From NCBI GenBank assembly GCA_026119855.1, contig JAOWBW010001818.1, positions 123,938 through 187,937 of the forward strand: 64,000 nucleotides of DNA. The letters are read 5' to 3'. Positions 1-11,794 of this stretch are shown piece after piece. Position 1 is the stretch's first letter. Each line of letters opens with the position of its first letter. The notes beneath the pieces are model-generated. The model saw only the letters and a program-made list of their open reading frames with translations, ran no database searches and was not told the DNA's origin. Made by a program: the position numbers and the translations under genes. The stretch is from Campanula takesimana. Lineage: Eukaryota > Streptophyta > Magnoliopsida > Asterales > Campanulaceae.

Positions 1-2823
1 ATTTGTAAATTTGGGACAAGGGGAGTATTAGTCTGTTAATGCTATGTTCATAGAACTAGTAAAAGTATACTCCAGGAGTATGATAAAGTGTTAATAAAAT
101 TGATACTTATACTTGTGGGACGGTGAAATGAATGAAAGTATCCCTAAATGAGTATATTAGTATATTAGAAAATTATACTTATACTTTTGGGACGGTGAAA
201 TATTTAATTGGAATAAAAGAAAATTATTCTATTATTTGTGGGACGGTAAAAAGAATGAAATAAACTTGAAAGTAATGTTTTGAACTTGTTTGTATGTCCT
301 GGGTATTGCCTAAGTATTAGTAAAAGTATACTCCTACACTTGGGACAGAGAATTATTAAGCCTGTGAAAGAAATGAGAGTTTGCTGTAATATTGACCATG
401 CGCCCGCCCGGGGTACTACCGAGCGCCCGCCTGCTTGCCCAATTTTAGAACAAAAGTTTATGTCCAACTTCCAGCGCGCGCGTGGGTAGCCATGCGCCAG
501 CCCGCCCGCCTGCCTGCCAGAAATCCCCTTCTTGCTTAACCAATGTTGTTCAAACCCAATCAAGTTAGAATTGTACCATGGCCTTGAGCCTTAATCTAAG
601 ATGTCCTAGTAAGTGTTGTGGAACCTTAGGGGCATCAGAATAATGGTCTTGAACATGAATATCCATAGAATTAAAATGAGAACTTGAGCCTAAGAGTAAG
701 AACTCTTTTAATTGTCTTGAAAGTGCTATGAACAAGCACTAATGTGTTATATCTGTCTTGAAACCAATGTTTGTGTACCTTAGGGGCACTAGAACAATGT
801 CTTGAGCTTGAACATCCAAAGTATAGGATTAAGAACTTGTAAGTATGAGATGTATAACTCATCTACTTACCTTGAACTTGAAGTATATGACAATTAAATC
901 TTGTACATGACTTGAATATCCAAAGATTGGAATAATAACTTGAGTATAAGATAATTAATTCTTGTACATGTCTTGAACATCCAAAGAATTGGATTGAAAA
1001 CTTGAATGTAAGATGATAAAATCTTGTACATGACTTGAAACCAATACATGTGTATGGTAATGAACTTGAAAGTTCTATGAACAAGCACTAACGTATTAGA
1101 ACTATCCTTGATGTGTATGTGCAAATCTTGCACATAACTACTTGATAGAATGTGGTTTGTTGACTACTTGATACATGATATGAATAACCAAAGAGTTAGA
1201 ATATGGAACTAGATAGAGAATGATCAACTCTATTACATACTCGAATCTAATACATGTGTATTGAAAGCACTATGAACAAGCACTAATGTGCTAGTAATTG
1301 ATTTTAATCGTGCATATACTCAATGAAGTATATAAGGTATAAAGAAAATATCTTGTTCCTGAGATGGGTTCTTAAAGAAATAGGGACTAGTGTAATATGA
1401 AGATAATTTATAAAATTATGATTATTACGATTTAAGTCAACGAGAATGATTCTAAAACACAATATGTGTTAGAAAATGTATTCGATGATTAGCGATAAAT
1501 ATACGCGAGATATCATTGTGACTAGGTACAATACGACCTATTCGACTACGTGCTTAGAGTCTAAGATGTTGGGCTCTACTTGAAAGTAAGGGTATCGTGA
1601 TAGACACATTAGTGTGTTAAAGATTATATGAATATGTACATGCAAATATTTCATATGACAAAGTGATATAGTATGACTTACCCTACTACTTGGTTGGGGT
1701 CTGTTATTAATAGACTCTAATTTGGCTTTATTGTGTTACGTGGACACATTATGTGCCATTGTTATACTGATTTGTATTCGCAATTATTGCGTACGTGTAC
1801 TTGTATTTGGTGAGCACATGATTACATGGTTCATGAAGATCTAGTCCACTACTTTTGGACTTAGTTCTACTCTTATAGTTCAAGTAAATACTACTTATGC
1901 ATTCTTGTGTGAGTCCAGCTGGTCCTTGCTTGTTCGGAGATATATAGGTTCACGCTTATCGCGAGTGCTGGGGCTAAATGATAATCAGGGATCTATGTAT
2001 CTGCGCTTGACCCCTTACTACCGATCATAGTGAGGACATATAGCCTCCTTTGTTAGAGCAATACGCCTGATAAAGTGACTGCTATACCTCTTGTATTGAA
2101 TCTTGTTCTCGAGTGTGACACTGGTTATCGGGTCTCTTGTGTACTGCACAGTAGCAACTTGATTGATCGTGATTTGTCAACTGCAATAAGCAACGATGAC
2201 AATGGTTTACTTGGGAGGAATAAGGTTGGAATATCCTTTGTAACGTGATAGTTTAGCCTTATGTGTTAGCTACTTGATGAGTTGGCTTAGCCTCTCATAT
2301 ACTTGTTACTTGATGACATCTTGAGCATGATTACCTGATAATCTTCTTGATTTGTATGATTACATGATAACATGCTATGTACTTGTATCTAGTAACTTAC
2401 TGAGATTTATCTCACCCCGTTCCTTGTTTATTTGTTTCCCCCCAGGAAAGCAAGTGGTAATACGTTGTGAGGCTCGACTTAGCAGGGGCCTACTTGGCAG
2501 GTTGTTCTTGTTTGGGGATTGTTATCCTTTCTAGTTTTTGGTGAGGATGATTTTGTATCAGTTGTTTAGACTCAGTATATTGGGTAGACTTGTATAGTTC
2601 TTGTAATGCCAGGTTATGTGCTAGGCATGTTTTCCGTTGTGTATAACCACATTTGGTTTAAATTTCTTGGTATAGAACTCGTTGTGAGCTATCTTAGCTC
2701 GTTCCTCTTGAGTATATATATGATGTCAGTTTGTTATAGCAGGTGTTATTCTAGTTTTCTTGTTAGTCATGCGCACCAGGTTCGAGGTTCTATTAAGGAA
2801 CCCTGGGACTTAGGGTCGTGTCA
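1..2823 (+). repeat. 5' LTR (partial) of a Tekay/Del-type Ty3/gypsy element
   Basis: The first ~1.07 kb is repeated almost identically at 6147-7210, and the sequence ends in GTGTCA two bases before a TGGTATCAGA primer binding site, as a 5' LTR should. Aligning position 1 with 6147 and taking the other LTR to start at 5622 (TGTAACACCC) implies that about 524 bp lie left of the window and that the full LTR is about 3.3 kb. It holds degenerate TTGGGACGG-containing repeats (about 115-350), a GC-rich cluster at 399-520 and a 61-bp tandem repeat near 900-1082. Small reading frames here are duplicated in both LTRs and look non-coding. Confidence 0.85.
900..1082 (+). repeat. About 61-bp tandem repeat inside the Tekay-type LTR
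   Basis: Three imperfect units begin with CTTGTACATG at 900, 961 and 1023, each continuing with a CTTGAA(C/T)ATCCAAAG-like block (diverged in the third). More degenerate relatives extend left to about 700. The second LTR has the same units around 7048-7200 and is broken just after them. Confidence 0.75.
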
Positions 2824-2825
2824 GT

Positions 2826-3192
2826 TGGTATCAGATAGAGATGGCCAAACCGGACCGGAACTGTAAAACCGGACCGGAATCGGACCAGAAAAGCCCGGAA
2901 CCGGAGCAAGCCGGGGGGGAAACCGGAACCGGACGAACCGGAACCGCAAGGCATCCGGGCCGGTTCAGGGTCACATAAATGGCGAACCGGATCGGAACCG
3001 GACCAAAAATCCCTTGTTTTTTAATAATTTTAAAGGCAGGGACCGGAACCGTACCAGAACCGAAGCCTAACCGGAACCGGATTGTGCCAACCAGAACCGG
3101 AACCGGGATAAGCGCGGGCCGGTTCAGGGTCACATATATGGTGAACCGGAACCGAGCCCGAAACCGGTTTTGGCCATCCCTAGTATCAGAGC
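2826..3192 (+). other. Primer binding site (initiator Met tRNA type) split by a MITE
   Basis: TGGTATCAGA at 2826-2835 and GTATCAGAGC at 3183-3192 flank an inserted MITE. Removing the insert and one copy of the 8-bp duplication gives TGGTATCAGAGC, the standard plant PBS complementary to the 3' end of initiator methionine tRNA. It lies two bases after the LTR end. With the insert present the contiguous PBS is destroyed, so this copy should not prime reverse transcription normally. Confidence 0.9.
2836..3182. mobile_element. 347-bp hAT-type MITE in a primer binding site
   Basis: Terminal inverted repeats TAGAGATGGCC (left) and TAGGGATGGCC (right end, reverse complement) are flanked by a perfect 8-bp target duplication GTATCAGA (2828-2835 and 3183-3190). 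TIR shape and TSD length fit the hAT superfamily. The interior is dominated by reiterated CCGGAACCGG-like words and contains two copies of a block beginning GGCCGGTTCAGGGTCACATA (near 2959 and 3117), so part of it was duplicated. There is no transposase, and the open frames across it are products of the simple repeat. The subterminal repeats may be transposase binding sites (inference). Confidence 0.9.
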
Positions 3193-3759
3193 TATGGTTT
3201 AGCTCTAAGCCTGGATAGGGTCTATGGCCTAGTTTGGGTTAGTCTTGGGTGTGCTACCGACGTCGAGTGCTTCGTTATTTGTTGTTATACCAGGTATAGG
3301 ATTGGTGTTGATAGTGTTGATCCCAATTGGAATAAGATGGTTTGAGAATCGAGAGCGCGAGTCTTTAAAGACTTAGGTGTATCTATCTTGTACAGTGGAC
3401 ATTGTTTCGTGCTATATATGCATGCTTGTCCTCATTTCTTGATTTACGTGAAAGTGTATTCTCTAGTAAGAGACTACATGTTTGATATTGTTATTTATAA
3501 GAGCTTGATAGAAGTGTGGGTGATAACACCCTATATGTTATATGTTAACTTGGTCATGTTACCTATATGAGACATTGATGTGATACGTGTTATGGCTTGG
3601 CTTTTACGTGTTATGATTTGGCTTTCTATATGTTATGCCATTCTTATTTGCCACAATAGATGGTGAATATTTCTATGCTAGTATGCTTGACTATTTATAT
3701 GAGCATGATATAATTATTTATAATATTCATGTTCTGCATTGAGAGCTCGAAAATGGTTA

Positions 3760-5140
3760 TCAAGGTTGTGCTGAATATTTAGCATATGTGGTTGATGGAA
3801 GAATGTCTACACCAAAATTGAAGGATGTATCCATTATTTGTGAGATCTCAGATATAATTTCTACTGAGTAGTACATGATACATGATGAGAACCTTGAGTT
3901 ATCTTGAGTTGCTATGGTACAAATATAGTGCTGATATCTAAATCAATGTTCATGACATCGATTGAGTTAAAAGCATTGAAAGTTCAACTTGAAGAAATTT
4001 CTTGATATAGGATTTACCCAGCTTAGTATATCTACGTGGGGTGCATTTGTATTGATTGGCATGAATAGATATGGTACTTTGCAATTTCATATTGAATGCA
4101 AAGAGTTCAACCAGGTGACTATAATGAACCAGTACTTGTTATCGTGTATGGATGAATTATTTGATCCCTGAAGTTAATCAGTGGTCTATTCATTGTTTGA
4201 TTTATAAGTGGCTACCATTACTTGGAAAGTCAACTATGAGGATATACTGAAGATATCTTCTTATATCAGGTATGATCATTATGAATTCGTGATTATGCTA
4301 TTTCGATTGATATATGATCTAGCAGTATTGATGGATTTGATGAATGATATCTTCAAACCATAATTTGATTTCTTTGCGATGAATTGATTAATGACCTATA
4401 TAAGTGGAAACAACCGAGGTACGCATGTTCTTGAGATTTTATTGATCTTGTTAGAGATTCATTAATGAATTTCGAAGGTAGCTCTATCATTAACTATTTG
4501 AGACAGAAAGCTACACTTTCCGATGGATTGATAAGCGTGAAGCCAATTTTTAAATATTGAAATGATGGATGACCACAACTTCAGTATTTGACCTTGCCTA
4601 GTGGATTCGACTAATATGATCGTTATTTGGAGGATATGACCAGTGTTACTATTTTCTCGTGTATGTGTCAAGATTCACCAATATAGTGGATATTATAAAT
4701 TCATTATGCATAGTGAAGCTCGAACAAGAGATAAAACGTGTGTTAATTCAAAATGGAAACGTACTTGTATATGCGTCGAGGAGATTGAATCTTTATGAAT
4801 AGAATAATTCTACTCATGACTTGAAACTGATTGTGATCCTACGGCTATTGTATTAGCGGATTCATTGAACATAAAGAATTGTATTTCATGATTGATGGTA
4901 CTGAATGGGAGAAAATTTCTGAGTATTCAACTAAATCCTTGAATTGCAATTATTTGAAAGCAGAATATCAGAGATCGTTTGATTTGTTATAATCCTTCAA
5001 GATTTGTAAATATATATGAATATATTGCGATGGATTTCGTGGAAGGATTATCATTTAATAGATAAGTCCCGATGATATTGGTTATAGTGGATTGATTAAT
5101 CAATCTGCTTGACTTTATGTGTTGTGATGTTATGATCGAT
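3760..5140 (+). pseudogene. Decayed Ty3/gypsy pol (RT, RNase H, integrase remnants)
   Basis: Scattered in several frames, recognisable blocks occur in pol order. At about 3764-3865 a YLAYVVDG...LKDVSIICE stretch matches the region before RT. At 4010-4170 there is a WGAFVLIGMN...FNQVTIMNQYLL block, a decayed version of the RT segment that normally reads WGAPVLFVKKKDG...LNKVTIKN. RYDHYEFVIM and LMDLMNDIFKP follow at about 4270-4360. The catalytic D-D segment is not recognisable. An RNase H fragment NGNVLVYASRRLN lies at about 4750-4800 and an integrase fragment MDFVEGLS at about 5030-5055. Stops and frameshifts are frequent and no complete domain remains. The blocks resemble the Tekay/Del lineage, agreeing with the TGTAACACCC LTR start. 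Confidence 0.8.
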
Positions 5141-5608
5141 ACATCTTGATTACATGGGATACCTGTGGATATAATATATGACAGGGATTCTTGTTCTACA
5201 TCTTGTTCTACACCTTGTTTTACATCTTGATTATGATAATTTTTCTGAGCACTCTGGATATTTAACCGAGGTTGCTTCTTGATCATATATTACGGGCATG
5301 TGAAGTGGATTTTCTTGTGGCTATTGTATGAGTTTGCGATTTAGAGGAAATTCCATCACACGAATTACTTAGTATATTGGTAATTGCTTGTATGGATACT
5401 TGATTCTAAAAAAAATGTCTTGAGCACGAATACTTCTTGTGACAGTTTCATGGGAAAGTCACGGTATCGAGAAGGTTATGTGAGAATAATACTCGCAGGT
5501 AATTGATAATATGGTGTGGTATACCATATTCTTGCTATTCTTGGGTTCTATTTGTTAATTATATGTGTTATAATTTCGATCAGTAAAATTCGAGGACAAA
5601 TTTTCTTT

Positions 5609-5621
5609 AAGTAGGGGAGGA
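5609..5621 (+). other. Polypurine tract before the 3' LTR
   Basis: AAGTAGGGGAGGA lies immediately before the TGTAACACCC start of the 3' LTR, the position and composition of a plus-strand primer. Confidence 0.85.
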
Positions 5622-7210
5622 TGTAACACCCGTCCTAATTTCTGTTAAATTTTTGCCTTGCATATTTATATGATATTTTATTTGAGTTAATTATTTAACT
5701 AATTGAGCAAGTTTAGGACCTAATTGTTTAAGTTGAAATATTATGGTCATTTGTGAAAATTAAAGTTTAGGGGCTTAATTGATCAAAGTAGAACTTAAGG
5801 GGCCTAATTGCAAATCTTTGAAAGTTCATAAGGATAACTTTGGTTGCCTCCTCAGAATCATTGTTTTCCCCAATTATCTCGTACGTTCTCTTTGTCTCAG
5901 AAGAAAAGTTAGGGTTTACCCTATTCTCGACTCCTCTTGCTTAATTATGCCTCTGTTCGAAAATCCGACTTCGCATAAATGATCAGGGCGGTGAGTAGAG
6001 CATTTCCTGCCGAACAGAAATTAGTTTGGGTGAATTTGATTTCGGAGTAGGCAAGTCACTAGCTCCCCTTGCTTGTAATAACATGCATATATGTTATTCT
6101 TGGTACTTGTACTTGTTAATTTCGTGATTTGGTTGAATTTTGTGATACTTGTAAATTTGGGACAAGGGGAGTATTAGTCTGTTAATGATATGTTCATAGA
6201 ACTAGCAAAAGTATACTCCAGGAGTATGATAAAGTGATAATAAAATTGATACTTATACTTGTGGGACGGTGAAATGAATGAAAGTATCCCTAAATGAGTA
6301 TATTAGTATATTAGAAAATTATACTTATACTTTTGGGACGGTGAAATATTTAATTGAAATAAAAGAAAATTATTCTATTATTTGTGGGACGGTAAAAAGA
6401 ATGAAATAAACTTGAAAGTAATATTTTGAACTTGTTTGTATGTCCTAGGTATTGCCTAAGTATTAGTAAAAGTATACTCCTACACTTGGGACGGAGAATT
6501 ATTAAGCCTGGGAAAGAAATGAGAGTTTGTTGTAATATTGACCAGGCGCCCGCCCGGGGTACTACCGAGCGCCCGCCTGCTTGCCTAATTTTAGAACAAA
6601 AGTTTCTGTCGAACTTCCAGCGCACGCGTGGGTAGCCATGCGCCAGCCCGCCCGCCTGCCTGCCAGAAATCCCTTCTTGCTTGAACCAATGTTGTTCAAA
6701 CCCAATCAAGTTAGAATTGTACCAAGGCCTTGAGCCTTAATCTTAGATGTCCTAGTAAGTTTTGTGGAACCTTAGGGGCATCAAAATAATGGTCTTGAAT
6801 ATGAATATCCATAGAATTAAAATGAGAACTTGAGCCTAAGAGTAAGAACTTTTTTAATTGTCTTGAAAGTGCTATGAACAAGCACTAATGTGTTATATGT
6901 GTCTTGAAACCAATGTTTGTGTACCTTAGGGGCACTAGAACAATGTCTTGAGCTTGAACATCCAAAGTATAGGATTAAGAACTTGTAAGTATGAGATGTA
7001 TAATTCATCTACTTAGCTTGAACTTGAAGTATAAGACAATTAAATCTTGTACATGACTTGAATATCCAAAGATTGGAATAATAACTTGAGTATAAGATAA
7101 TTAATTCTTGTACATGTCTTGAACATCTAAAGAATTGGATTGAGAACTTGAATGTAAGATGATAAAATCTTGTACATGACTTGAAACCAATACATGTGTA
7201 TGGTAATGAA
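5622..7210 (+). repeat. 3' LTR of the Tekay/Del-type element, truncated
   Basis: It begins TGTAACACCC directly after the polypurine tract and from 6147 on matches 1-1064 almost base for base. Similarity stops abruptly after GGTAATGAAC at 7210, so only about 1.59 kb of an expected ~3.3 kb is present. The missing part is not seen elsewhere in the window, so either it lies right of 64000 or it was deleted. Confidence 0.85.
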
Positions 7211-7828
7211 CGCGTTCTTGAGGTCCAATTGATGGCCTTAACTATGGCCTTGAAGATCCAAGAGTTTTGTGATGATTTCGACTTGAAAAGATGAGTTTTT
7301 GGTGGTGTTTTGGTGTGAGGGAGGAGGAAAAACGGGATTATTGAGAGAGACTGATTAGAGAATTGTTAACCTCTTTTTGTGGTGAAAGACTCTATTTTTA
7401 TAGGTATTGGATTACTTAGGGACCAAGTCTAAGAGTCCTAAGTTTGGTAGGAAATAGAGTCCTTATTTGGAGAGGTTAAAGGAGGTAGGAAATCAGTAGG
7501 AAACATCTAGGAAGCCTTCTATTAGATATTCTCCGGATTAGGAAAGTGTTGGCCAAGAAAGAGATCGGGACGGAGAAGGAAAGTGGATTAAGCCCGCAGA
7601 CAGAGGAGATGTCTCGTACGAGACATTGATGTCTCGTACGAGGCATCCAGTGTTTTAATACTGTTTTGTCCTTGTCTAAAGTTTCTTTGTTCAGTTTAGC
7701 CCCTGACTAATGGAGTCAGTTAGAAACTTAATGAAACATGATGAAACTAACGAGTTTTCATCCAAACACAAAGGCGAGACATAAGAGTAGTGTAATCATA
7801 AATTTGAGTTCAAAATGGGGTGTCTACA
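7211..7828 (-). repeat. Truncated LTR of a Tat-type Ty3/gypsy element
   Basis: The right end reads GGGGTGTCTACA on the + strand, so on the minus strand it starts TGTAGACACCCC, like the LTRs of elements A and B. The adjoining 130 bp also resemble those LTRs (a TTTAG(C/T)CCCTG block followed by AGAAACTTAATG). On the minus strand a TATA box (CCTATAAAAATAG) is at 7390-7403. Two palindromes TGTCTCGTACGAGACA-like sit upstream of it at about 7612-7645. The left end lacks the usual R-U5 hairpin and PBS-like motif, so the downstream part of the LTR is missing. Confidence 0.7.
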
Positions 7829-9013
7829 CTCACTCTTAGTAGGGAGCCAATTCAGCATACAAAGTTTATGTAATACCGAATAAAGAGAGGTAAGTTTGGA
7901 GGATGGGAATTTGACCTTGGGATCAGTTAGCCATTCATGGACTTCATTGTGAGTTAGAAACTTAGCCATAACATCCTTATTGGAATAAACACTCTCTTCC
8001 TTAACATTTGGTAAGCCTAAGGCTTTGTTAATTATTTCAGGGTTAAAGTGATACACATGACCCTCACAAAGACTTTTCCAAACTTGGGAGAGTTCTAATT
8101 ATCCAAATTAGGGCTTAAGTTCGCAAAGAAATTCCTCACAATCTTATCAACATACGGTTTGGCTTGGGTGTTGGGAATCAAGAAATTCCTATCCTCAAGA
8201 AATTCATACACACTATTCTTAATCAACTTCATCAATATTTCTTTTCTCCCAAAACGGGGTTTTACTATGTTTGAGCCAAAAGGCCATACCCGTTTCCTTA
8301 AAGAATTCAAGATAATAATGGGGTAAAGGAAAAGCATTATCATCCTCTACTCTAACATTCTCATTATCAAAATCATCACTAGAAGAATCAGAAACATGAG
8401 GAGAATTAAGTGGTACCTCCTTAGTCTTAGAACGAGTCTGCACAGAACCTGGTGTTGCCGTAGGTGTTTTCTGCTTCCTGGTAACACCCATGGAAGTACT
8501 CTGAATTCCTTTCCCTTTTGCCAACCTTTGTTGAGCGGCTGCTAGGGTTTCAGCATCTTCATCTACCCACTTATCAAAATCATCACTTGAATGGTCCTTT
8601 TCAGCAACATAATTCTCATCAGAAGCATGGATTGAAGACACACTTTGAGAATCATCTTCAGAGACTTTGACTGGATCAGAGGCAGTGTTGGTGTTTGCCT
8701 TGTTGAAGATATCCCTAAGATGATTTGAGGTTCGCTTTGTTGGAGCTTGGGCAGCCGGTTGGCGAGATGATGAAGGGGTTTTTCGCTTCTTCTTTGTCAC
8801 CTTGGTGGTTGCAGCAGTTGGTTGGGAAGGAGCCACCGCAGGAGGAGCCTGTGTGACCAGAACAAGTGGAGGTCCGTACACAACAATGGCAAGATTCGGT
8901 GGTGATGTCACAGGTGTTGCCGCTGGTGATGTCTCCATCGGAGAGAAAACCCTAGACACACCACTAGGAGAAATTTCCATGGGCTCAGATGAGGGTTTAG
9001 ATGGGGAAGCCAT
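7829..9013 (-). pseudogene. Post-pol ORF of a Sirevirus-like copia element (putative plant transposon protein type)
   Basis: An ATG at 9013 opens a 264-codon low-complexity region rich in S, P, T and acidic residues (MASPSKPSSEP start). After frameshifts near 8300 and 8060 the reading continues with EFLEDRNFLIP, YVDKIVRNFFANL and YHFNPEIINKALGLP...NWLPTKSE. That pattern resembles the family annotated in plants as putative plant transposon protein (Transposase_32); this is by eye, without a profile search. The ORF ends where the Tat LTR fragment begins at 7828. The minus strand just before the ATG is CT-rich, as in element E. Confidence 0.6.
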
Positions 9014-10350
9014 TGAAGGAAATTGAGAAGGGAAGGAAGAAATTGGGGAGAGAAATTTTGCGTGTGATTGAGAGAGAGACAGTGAGTGAAGGCGAGAGGA
9101 GGGAGGAGGAGTTTATGAAGGATGTTTTAGGAAGTATTCAAAAAAAGAGATAAACACTCATTATGATAAGTCTCTTCCTATACCCTATAAACACTTATCT
9201 CCCCTATTTCCTATCTAGAAGGTTAAACTCAATCACATCACCCACTATTTTTACCAAAATAACCGGCCATTATCCCAAAAAAAAAAAAAAAAAAAAAAAA
9301 CTTTTTTTTTAAATAAAAAGAAAAGAAAATAAAGACGAAAAAATTTAATCTATGGAGTAAATCGGTATAGGTACACGGCTCCCACACATTTTTGAAATTC
9401 AAGTTGAATTATGACTCCAAAATAATAGGGATATAGTTACCTAATTAGATTTACCAAAAATAAAAAGGTTTTAATAAAGACCTTTTGGAAATCAAAAACT
9501 CCAAAATTAAGGGACTTTCGGACTTCTCAAATTTAATTACCAAACCTGAAAATAATAAATAATAAAAATGTGACACATACTAATGTGTTATCGACAATGA
9601 TGGTAACACTTTGAAAAACATATAAGTCAAATATCCCCTTGATAAAACTTTTCACTTTGAGGCACTTAAGGCAAAACAAACCTCATTATAAATACTAGAG
9701 GCAAATTGTTAGGCTTCTTTATAATAAGCATTTGAGGCAAAAACAAGCTTCCCAAATTCAAACACTTGAGGCATAACAAGCCTTATTTCCAAGTATTTGA
9801 GGTAACAAAAATCTAACAAGTTAGATATACAAGCATGTTCTTCATCTTCAAGCACTTTAAAATAAGCATAATTTACACTTCTTTATCTACAAGGAAGCAT
9901 CGTAGTAACGAGCTCCGTGCTCCGAGTCCTTATAAAGTATAAAAAAATACTTATTGATTTGTACCTTTCAAGTAGGATACACTGTAGTAACGAACTCCAT
10001 GTTCCTAATACTTAGTACGAAATCACTAAATAATATCTCTGTTTGGCAAGATTGCATCGTCGCCGTGAACGCCGTGCCCCGAGTTACTAAGGAAATATTA
10101 TAAGTGCTTTTTGCCTTTTGCCTTTTATTTTATCACAAAATTAGTGACATTGTCACTTTTGAGTACAAAGGGGATTTAACAAACATGTTAACCAAGTATA
10201 AACCTACCGAAACAAAAAGGTCAGCATGTGCCGCCGCAAAGGCTTAAAACGAAAAAAAAAAAATACACAGTGTTACCAGAAGTGTTGGCAACACTCAGGG
10301 TAACACTCTAAAACAGCATATTTAAAAAATACAAAGACCAAGAGATCTTT
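9014..10350 (-). other. Spacer between pol and the post-pol ORF
   Basis: No gene is supported here. The minus strand carries a CT-rich leader before the ORF start (about 9020-9110). There is a 24-nt A run (9277-9300, + strand) followed by a T run. Degenerate repeats of a CACTTGAGGCA-like word occur at 9655-9800, and loose repeats containing GTAACGA(G/A)CTCC at 9903-10090. Its size (about 1.3 kb) is similar to the equivalent spacer of element E, supporting one shared element plan. Confidence 0.6.
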
Positions 10351-11794
10351 TCAAACTTGAAAATCTTCATGGTCAAGGGCCTTGGTAAAAATGTCACCAA
10401 GTTGATACTTAGTATCAATATGCTCTATGTTTATCAAATCATTTTCAACCAAGTCTCTTAGAAAATGGATATCAATGTGTTTAGTACAGGAATGTTGAAC
10501 CAGGTTTTTTGAAATGTTGATAGCACTTAGATTATCACAGTACATATTCAGACTCGGCATTCGAAAGAGAAACACAGTTTTGTTTACGACTATACTATGA
10601 CACTAAGTTATTACCCAAAAAGAAACACCCCCCACTAGTACTTTTCCTATCATCCATGTCACCCGTCCAGTCAGAATCACTAAAACCAACAAAGTTGGTA
10701 TTAGTATCCTTAGAAAACCAAATCCCTAAATCACTTGTGCCTGACACATACTTGATGATCTTTTTGACAGCATTTAAGTGAGAAAGTTTGGGACTGGCTT
10801 GATAGCGTGCGCACACACACATACTAAACATTAAGTCAGGACGACTAGCGGTAAGGTAAAGGAGACTACCTATCATGGAGCGATATAGGGTTGGGTCCAC
10901 ATCCTCCCCTACTTGGTCATTTCCCAACTTCAGTGTAGAACCCATTACTTTAGAAACCTTGGCATGCTCCAACCCGAACTTTGTTACAAACTTTTCGCAT
11001 ACTTGCTTTATGAAATGAAGATCCCTTCATTCGACAGTTTCACCTGCAAACCAAGGAAAAAGTTTAGTTCCCCTATCATACTCATCTCAAAAGTTGAGGA
11101 CATGGCATCCATAAATTTTTTCAAAGCGGTTTCGGATGTGGATCCAAAAACAATGTCATCAACATATATTTGAGCTATGACAAGGGTTTTACCATTTCTT
11201 AAGATAAATAAAGTCCTATCGGACTCTCCTCTAATAAAACCATATTCCAACAGAAATTGAGTTAAGCGACCATACCATGCTCGAGGAGATTGTTTCAAGC
11301 CATATAAGGCTATTACAAGCTTATAAATATGGTGTGGTTTGAATGGGTCCTCAAAACCTTTTGGTTGTTCAACATAGATTTCTTATCAATGTCCCATTCA
11401 AAAATGCTCCTTTCACATCCATTTGGTGCAATGTAATTTTAAGATAGCAAGCTATAGCCAAGAGGAGTCTTATGGACTCAATTCTAGCCATGGGTGCAAA
11501 GGCTTCATCATAATTGATACCTTTCACTTGTGTATAGCCTTGAGCCACAAGACGAGCTTTGTTGCAAACAATGTTACCCTTTTCATCCGTTTTGTTTTTG
11601 AAAATCCATTTTGTCCCAATGATATGGGTATTAGAGGGACGAGGGACTAAAGTCCAAACATTATTATGGGTAAATTTCTCAACCTCCTCTTGCATAGCTT
11701 GAACCCAAAAATTGTCTTTTAAGGCATCAATCACATTCTTAGGTTCTAGGGAAGAAATAAAACAAGAGTACTTTACCTTTCATATGTGGTAGAC
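10351..11794 (-). pseudogene. Ty1/copia reverse transcriptase and RNase H (3' half of pol)
   Basis: Read on the minus strand from 11734: NVWTLVPRPSNT, KWIFKNKTDEKG and KARLVAQGYTQ, then after a one-base frameshift near 11375 EQPKGFEDP and YGLKQSPRAWYG, the catalytic block AQIYVDDIVFGST, and LYLTASRPDLMF. RNase H follows with DRKSTSGGCFF, then a deletion that removed the TEAEY segment, then MYCDNLSA and the terminal IFTKALDHEDF. Gag and integrase are absent because element A's LTR begins at 11795, inside this element. The arrangement of pol, a 1.3-kb spacer and a second ORF matches Sirevirus-like element E. It is dead through frameshifts and a deletion. Confidence 0.85.

Noticed and set aside
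204..563. 119-codon minus frame, repeated at 6350-6709
   Set aside because: It lies in both LTR copies of the Tekay-type element, so its repetition reflects LTR duplication, not a conserved gene; no domain is recognisable.
2831..3218. Open frames rich in P, V, G, N, R on both strands
   Set aside because: Produced by the CCGGAACCGG simple repeat of the MITE.
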